A DNA stretch of 11,075 bases from Elusimicrobiota bacterium (lineage in GTDB: Bacteria; Elusimicrobiota; Elusimicrobia; UBA1565; JACRDR01). Where the stretch lies: the NCBI GenBank assembly GCA_016207585.1, contig JACQPI010000233.1, positions 1 through 11,075 on the forward strand. Direction: 5' to 3'. Numbering within the stretch: position 1 is the stretch's first letter; the number at the start of each line of letters is the position of its first letter. Below are positions 7,351-11,075 of this stretch, piece by piece. The notes under the pieces are model-generated. The model saw only the letters and a list, made by a program, of their open reading frames with translations, searched no databases and was not told the origin of the DNA. A program made the translations under genes and the position numbers.

Positions 7351-8309
7351 GGGCGGGCGGCGCGTTCGGCCTTCAGCGAGCCGAGGTACCATTGAACCGT
7401 GCGGCGCAGGCCTTCCTCGAAAGGAGTCTTGGCGGACCAGCCGAAGAGCGCCTGGGCGCGGGAGGTGTCCACGCTGCGGCGCGGCTGGCCGTCCGGCATG
7501 GAGGCGTCCCACTCGATCGTCGCGTCGTAGTCGAGGAGCTTGAGGATCAGTTCGGAGAGGTCGCGGATCGATATTTCCCGTCCGGCTCCCAGATTGACCG
7601 GTTCGGGTCCGTCGAAGCGCTCGGCGGCCGCGAGGATGCCCTCCGCGGCGTCCTCGACGTACAGGAACTCGCGCGTCGGCCGGCCGGTGCCCCACAGACG
7701 CAGGGTTTTCTCTCCCCGGGCCTTCGCGTCGACGCATTTGCGGATGACGGCCGGGATGACGTGCGAATCTTCCGGGGCGAAATTATCGTTCGGCCCGTAA
7801 AGGTTCGCCGACAGGAGGCAGATCGCGTCGAAGCCGTACTGCGCGCGGTAGGCCTGTGCCTGGACGATGAGCGCTTTCTTCGCGATGCCGTAGGGCGCGT
7901 TCGTCTCCTCGGGGTAGCCGTTCCAGAGGTTTTCCTCCCGGAACGGGACCGGCGTTATTTTGGGGTAGGAGCAGATCGTTCCAAAATGGACGAACTTGCG
8001 CACGCCGGCCCGGCGGGCATGCTCCATAAGAAGCGCCCCGATCATCAGATTGTCGTAAAAAAAGAGGCCGGGGCTCTTGCGGTTAGCCCCTATTCCACCG
8101 ACCCGGCCGGCCAACTGTATCACAAGGTCGCAGGGGAAGTCCCGGTAGAGCTGCTCCACCGCCGCCTCGCGGGTCAGGTCGTACTCTTGGACGCGCGGCG
8201 CCAGGACGCGAGCCCCCGCCGTGCTCAGCCTCGACACGACGCGGCGGCCCAAAAACCCGGCGCCGCCCGGGACGAGAACCCGCTTGTCGCGCCAAAATGT
8301 GCCCGTCAT
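7347..8309 (-). CDS. fcl: GDP-L-fucose synthase (GDP-4-keto-6-deoxymannose 3,5-epimerase/4-reductase)
   Basis: A 320-residue extended short-chain dehydrogenase that aligns almost gap-free with my recollection of E. coli Fcl/WcaG, at an offset of four residues through the middle. Seen: GGAGFLG at 15-21 (NADPH-binding glycine loop), VGGIGAN at 70-76, Tyr140 and Lys144 in NAPYGIAK (catalytic YxxxK), Cys113 and His183 (in SHVIPAVIRK), matching the two acid/base residues of the epimerase step, and DGQPRRSVD near the C-terminus. Thr111 stands where the E. coli enzyme has catalytic Ser107, a conservative change. It should convert GDP-4-keto-6-deoxy-mannose to GDP-L-fucose with NADPH in the cytoplasm. 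No gmd gene (the preceding step) is in the window, so a related GDP-sugar product is possible. ATG at 8309 follows a TATAAT by nine bases and has no Shine-Dalgarno sequence; the stop overlaps the next gene's GTG. Confidence 0.93.
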   Translation of the reverse strand: MTGTFWRDKRVLVPGGAGFLGRRVVSRLSTAGARVLAPRVQEYDLTREAAVEQLYRDFPCDLVIQLAGRVGGIGANRKSPGLFFYDNLMIGALLMEHARRAGVRKFVHFGTICSYPKITPVPFREENLWNGYPEETNAPYGIAKKALIVQAQAYRAQYGFDAICLLSANLYGPNDNFAPEDSHVIPAVIRKCVDAKARGEKTLRLWGTGRPTREFLYVEDAAEGILAAAERFDGPEPVNLGAGREISIRDLSELILKLLDYDATIEWDASMPDGQPRRSVDTSRAQALFGWSAKTPFEEGLRRTVQWYLGSLKAERAARP

Positions 8310-8318
8310 CGCCGGAGC

Positions 8319-8324
8319 ATTATA
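8319..8324 (-). promoter_or_regulatory. Putative -10 box of fcl
   Basis: The minus strand reads TATAAT immediately after the stop codon of the upstream GT4 gene, in a 19-base gap, nine bases before the fcl ATG. The expected start point would leave only a few leader bases. A possible weak -35 (TTTGGT-like) overlaps the end of the GT4 coding region. Supported by position and perfect consensus only. Confidence 0.45.
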
Positions 8325-8328
8325 GCTT

Positions 8329-9465
8329 TTAGCGAGCGGACCAAAGCGGCTGGGAGGCTTCCGTCACCCGCTGGAAATGGCGCGCCCAGGTGGTCTCCCG
8401 GGCGGCGAGGACGCTTGCCTCGCCGTAGCGGCGGCGCAGCTCCTCGTGGTTGAGGAGGGCTTCGAGCCGGGCCGCGAAGGCTTCGGGCTCCGGCTGTTCC
8501 AGGGCGATGTCGGCCCACTGGCCCTTGAAAAGCTCCGCGGCGCCCACCCGGCGGCTCGTCAGGACTGGAACCCTGCAGGCCATCGCCTCCAAGACGCTCA
8601 TTCCGAACTCCTCGAACAGCGCCGGATACAGGAAGACGTCCAAGGCGTGGTAGTAGCGCGAGACGTTGGGCTGGGGCGGCAGGAAGGCGACTTGCCCGCG
8701 CAGACCGGCCTTGGCCGCGAGTTTTTGGTACGCGCCGACGTTGCTCTCCTTGCCGAGGACCACGGCGCGGACGTTTCGGCGCGTGTCGGGCGGCAACCGC
8801 CCCAGTATTTGCAGGAATAAGTCCACCCCGCGCTTTCTGAAGTCGCCCGAGGTGACGAGGCCGATCAGGAATCGGTCCGGTCCCGCGCCGAGTTGTCGCC
8901 GGACCGAGGCGCCCAAGGGGCGATCCTCCGGCTTATACTGGGCCGGGTCGTGGCCCGGGTGGATGACCGTCATGCGCTCTTGCGGGACGTCGAATCGGCG
9001 GCCGATGTCCTGGCGCATGAGCTCGGAGTTGGCGACCAGGAGGCGAAATCGCCTCTCCCGCAGGATGCGCTCGTGCATCCTGCCGGCGCCGGAGCCGCCG
9101 GGCAGCGGCGCGCCGTGGACCGCCTCGTGCGCGCCGTGGACGCAGTTGTGCAGGAAGAGCATGTCCTGGCGCAGCGTGTCGCCGTGTCCGATGATCCAGG
9201 GGGAGGGCAGTTTCCGCGCCGCGCGTTCGAAGCGCCACGCGAATATCCGGCGTTTGAGGTAGCTGCCCCAGGGGATCGTCCGGAGGCGGTGCGACAGGGC
9301 GCCCGCCTGGCGGATCCTCGCCTCGTCGAGGCGTTCCCCGTAGAGATGGACCTCCCAACCCAATGTGGCGAAGCGGCGGGCGTGCTCCAAAATCAGCGTC
9401 TCGGCGCCGCTCGACCCCTCGATCCAGCGGGCGGCGATCGCCAAGCGCCTGCGCGGGGAAGGCAT
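8329..9465 (-). CDS. GT4 glycosyltransferase, WaaG-like
   Basis: A 378-residue GT-B family 4 glycosyltransferase. The N-terminal WIEGSSGAETLILEHARRFA (14-33) matches the acceptor-side glycine loop of WaaG/RfaG-type LPS core transferases, as do VHGAPLP, then ILRERRFRLLVANSELMRQD. The donor domain starts near FLIGLVTSGDFRKRG and carries EEFGMSVLE at 285-293, the EX7E motif, followed by AMACRVPVLTS. It should add a hexose to LPS core or a similar lipid-linked acceptor at the cytoplasmic membrane face; donor specificity is unknown. It starts 57 bases after the stop of the low-GC methyltransferase gene and ends 19 bases before fcl. The ATG at 9465 is preceded by TAGAAT with a six-base gap and lacks a Shine-Dalgarno sequence. 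Length and motifs look intact. Confidence 0.92.
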   Translation of the reverse strand: MPSPRRRLAIAARWIEGSSGAETLILEHARRFATLGWEVHLYGERLDEARIRQAGALSHRLRTIPWGSYLKRRIFAWRFERAARKLPSPWIIGHGDTLRQDMLFLHNCVHGAHEAVHGAPLPGGSGAGRMHERILRERRFRLLVANSELMRQDIGRRFDVPQERMTVIHPGHDPAQYKPEDRPLGASVRRQLGAGPDRFLIGLVTSGDFRKRGVDLFLQILGRLPPDTRRNVRAVVLGKESNVGAYQKLAAKAGLRGQVAFLPPQPNVSRYYHALDVFLYPALFEEFGMSVLEAMACRVPVLTSRRVGAAELFKGQWADIALEQPEPEAFAARLEALLNHEELRRRYGEASVLAARETTWARHFQRVTEASQPLWSAR

Positions 9466-9471
9466 TCGATT

Positions 9472-9477
9472 ATTCTA
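9472..9477 (-). promoter_or_regulatory. Putative -10 box of the WaaG-like GT4 gene
   Basis: The minus strand reads TAGAAT, then six bases, then the ATG at 9465. This is the same geometry as the TATAAT ahead of the GTG at 3368. No recognisable -35 lies 16-18 bases upstream. It falls in the 57-base gap after the methyltransferase gene and would give a leaderless mRNA. Confidence 0.4.
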
Positions 9478-9522
9478 CTAAAAGAGGCGTTGTGGCACGG
9501 ATTGGTTCCATGCGCAGCTTTT

Positions 9523-10971
9523 TTAATTCAGGCTCGGCAGTTCTAGCCGGTACTCGTTCACTTGGCGTGCGGAGCCTGAGGATTGTCCCACAAGACCGAA
9601 GGCTTTGCGGTTGTTCTTGCTGTGGATAATGCGAATGATTTTTGGAACATCTTCGGCTCGAGCCTTTCGAAGCGAAACTTTGCTTACAGCTCCGGCTTTT
9701 TTGGGGGAAATTTTGAGCTCCGATTTTTTCTCGAATACGAGGATCATATTGCTGGGTGGAAACGGCGCCTCTTGCCCATCCTCGTCGAACAGGGCGACTT
9801 TATCCTGAAGATTGCGAACGTAGCCTTGCTGCAGGTAGGACCGCCACTCGGGAGGGACCGGAGTCTCGAGGACGGGTATCCCGCGCTCCGCGGCGATGTT
9901 ATGGATCAAACGGACGTATTCGGAGCGCTTGAGGACGCCGTACTGTTCGCGCACTTCATATGGGAAGCTCTCGGGGCCCCAGGTCAGAGTGTACATGAAC
10001 TCCATCGCGTCCTTGCGTTGGATACGTATCCGCGCCGTCTTGCCAGCGTCTAATTCGTTAGAGAGAATTTTAAGGGGGATTTTGCGTCCTTCAAAATTGC
10101 TTATGTAGCTGTTGAAAAAATCGAAAGAGTTCTGGTCTTTAATTTCCATGACTTGCCAGGTTTCGCCGTCTTCCGGGATGACTCCGTCGCGGATGATCAG
10201 CCGTCCTCCGGGCCCCAGGGCTTCCAGGCTTTCTCCTAGCATGGCGCGCACGGAATCGATGTCGAACTGCCGTGGGCCGTAACTGTAGATTTCATGGAGG
10301 ATGGAGGAAAAAACGATGCTATCTAAAGCGGGAATACCTTTTTTATGGAGAACCTTTCTGAGTTCGAACGCGTCTCCCTGGAGCAATTCATAAGACGCGC
10401 TCGTGTTTTTTCTTCGAACCTCGAGGTCCTTCAGCGCTTCTTCCGAGATATCCAGGCCAATGATGCGCTCGATGCCTCCACGCGTATGTTTGACTTCTTC
10501 GAGCAAGTCCAGGATCGCGCCGCCCGCCGGACCCACCTCTAAAACGGTCGGGCCCTTGACGAAATCCATCAAGCGTTTTTTGTCGTTCTTGCCGGAGGCC
10601 ATGGTCTGCAGGTAGGCGGCTTCGTTGCGAACGCGGTCGAATTCGTCGAAGCGGATATTAAAAAGATCCAGCAGGTCCTTGAGAACTTTCTGGAAGGCGG
10701 TTTGGTCGCGCGTTTCAAAATAGTGCAGCAGGCTGACAAGATTCTTGGCCAGCGGGGATAGGATGAAGTCGAGGGCGATGGCTTTTTGGCCGTCCACCAA
10801 CATGGAGATGGCCCCCAGGGATGGCTGCAAGGACGGGCGATTCAGGTCGAACTCCTCCAACCCGCGGCCTGCCAGGATATCTTCAAGGGATATCCGTCGC
10901 AACATGCTCTCGATGATTCGAAGAGCGTAGAAATCGAATCGCTCCCGGCCACTGGCCACGTTTTTCACCAT
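9523..10971 (-). CDS. SAM-dependent methyltransferase with a cut-short GNAT-like C-terminus (possibly degraded gene)
   Basis: 482 residues from the first in-frame ATG, but the frame is open to the right edge. The central domain is a class I methyltransferase: VLEVGPAGG at 143-151 (motif I variant), IGLDIS at 171-176, LQGDAF at 197-202, FSSILHEIYSYG at 221-232 and LGPGGRLIIRDG at 252-263. The N-terminal 140 residues are helical and unrecognised. Near the end, VSLRKARAEDVPKIIRIIHS (432-451) looks like the first strand and helix of a GNAT acetyltransferase, but only about 20 unrelated residues follow before the stop, far short of a full GNAT domain. Sampled rows in the gene are 35-52% G+C against about 75% in neighbouring genes, suggesting separate ancestry. 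The start has no Shine-Dalgarno sequence or -10 box, and FHVNFSG directly upstream in frame looks coding, so the true N-terminus probably lies further right. Substrate and role are unknown; a link to the glycan genes is only positional. Confidence 0.78.
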   Translation of the reverse strand: MVKNVASGRERFDFYALRIIESMLRRISLEDILAGRGLEEFDLNRPSLQPSLGAISMLVDGQKAIALDFILSPLAKNLVSLLHYFETRDQTAFQKVLKDLLDLFNIRFDEFDRVRNEAAYLQTMASGKNDKKRLMDFVKGPTVLEVGPAGGAILDLLEEVKHTRGGIERIIGLDISEEALKDLEVRRKNTSASYELLQGDAFELRKVLHKKGIPALDSIVFSSILHEIYSYGPRQFDIDSVRAMLGESLEALGPGGRLIIRDGVIPEDGETWQVMEIKDQNSFDFFNSYISNFEGRKIPLKILSNELDAGKTARIRIQRKDAMEFMYTLTWGPESFPYEVREQYGVLKRSEYVRLIHNIAAERGIPVLETPVPPEWRSYLQQGYVRNLQDKVALFDEDGQEAPFPPSNMILVFEKKSELKISPKKAGAVSKVSLRKARAEDVPKIIRIIHSKNNRKAFGLVGQSSGSARQVNEYRLELPSLN

Positions 10972-10991
10972 TCCGGAGAAGTTGACGTGAA

Positions 10992-11074
10992 ACGGCCGGG
11001 TTGTATCCGCTCCATTCGAGGAATTTCGCGCGCAGGAAATCGTCGAAGAGCCCCTCGCGGACCGCCGCCGTATC
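10992..11074 (-). CDS. Partial coding fragment at right edge, one frame off the methyltransferase
   Basis: In the minus frame starting at 11074 the codons give EGLFDDFLRAKFLEWSGYNP, with strong G/C preference at third positions, whereas the methyltransferase frame over the same bases gives a Ser/Arg-rich, non-protein-like string. Past about 11000 the picture reverses and the methyltransferase frame (PFHVNFSGMVKNV) looks real. Formally this frame stays open to a TGA at 10885-10883. Either it is the 3' end of an upstream gene overlapping the methyltransferase, or it is the upstream part of the same protein separated by a +1 frameshift near 10993-11003. The window ends too soon to decide. Confidence 0.35.
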
Positions 11075-11075
11075 G

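Noticed and set aside
7351..7737. Upstream extension of the methyltransferase-GT2 frame
   Set aside because: Overlaps the conserved C-terminal part of fcl in another frame and is Arg/Pro/Gly-rich; the GTG at 7350 in a GTGA overlap is the natural start.
7392..8453. Plus-strand 353-codon open frame opposite fcl
   Set aside because: Antisense shadow of a gene with an intact Rossmann loop, YxxxK and epimerase Cys/His.
8893..9546. Plus-strand 217-codon frame opposite the WaaG-like GT4
   Set aside because: No motif and antisense to a well-supported glycosyltransferase.
1..11075. CRISPR arrays, tRNA/rRNA genes, insertion sequences
   Set aside because: No regularly spaced direct repeats, no tRNA-like cloverleaf in the short intergenic gaps, and no transposase-like coding region or terminal inverted repeats were found on reading both strands.

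Overview
The window is a high-GC (sampled 60-base rows reach about 75% G+C), densely packed bacterial segment devoted to cell-surface polysaccharide and envelope lipid synthesis. Nine genes are visible: four with glycosyltransferase domains of types GT2 and GT4 as stand-alone or fused proteins plus one more GT4, a GDP-L-fucose synthase, an O-antigen ligase/polymerase, a fatty acyl desaturase and a methyltransferase-like gene. An O-antigen ligase homologue, a nucleotide-sugar enzyme of the O-antigen/colanic acid type, a WaaG-like transferase and the beginning of a Wzx-type flippase all point to a diderm (Gram-negative-type) bacterium, possibly from a poorly sampled, metagenome-derived phylum. 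I cannot name the taxon from sequence alone.

Layout, left to right. Positions 1-1009 (minus, running off the left edge) hold a GT2 glycosyltransferase whose reading frame continues without a stop into what looks like the first membrane helix region of a Wzx/MATE-type flippase. Positions 1054-2190 and 2187-3368 (minus) are two GT4 glycosyltransferases joined by an ATGA overlap. Positions 3419-4645 (minus) are a membrane fatty acyl desaturase with a charged C-terminal extension. A short divergent promoter region (about 4646-4707) separates it from the only plus-strand gene, an O-antigen ligase/Wzy_C protein ending at 5931. That gene runs tail-to-tail, with a 14-base overlap, into a bifunctional SAM methyltransferase-GT2 gene (5918-7350, minus) carrying a one-base frameshift. 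Upstream of it, joined by a GTGA overlap, is GDP-L-fucose synthase (7347-8309), then a WaaG-like GT4 (8329-9465). The right end (9523 to the edge) is a distinctly lower-GC methyltransferase gene that seems damaged at both ends.

Together the genes fit a lipid-linked glycan pathway: Fcl makes GDP-L-fucose or a close relative, the GT2 and GT4 enzymes assemble the repeat or core, the flippase part would move it across the inner membrane, and the ligase would join it to lipid A-core or another acceptor. The desaturase would tune membrane or lipid-anchor acyl chains. Two themes stand out beyond gene content. First, domain fusions (GT2-flippase, methyltransferase-GT2). Second, at five of the starts there is a TANNNT box only 5-9 bases ahead of the start codon and no clear Shine-Dalgarno sequence, which suggests leaderless or nearly leaderless mRNAs. 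There is no stretch above 300 bases without a gene, and I saw no tRNA, rRNA, CRISPR or insertion sequence.
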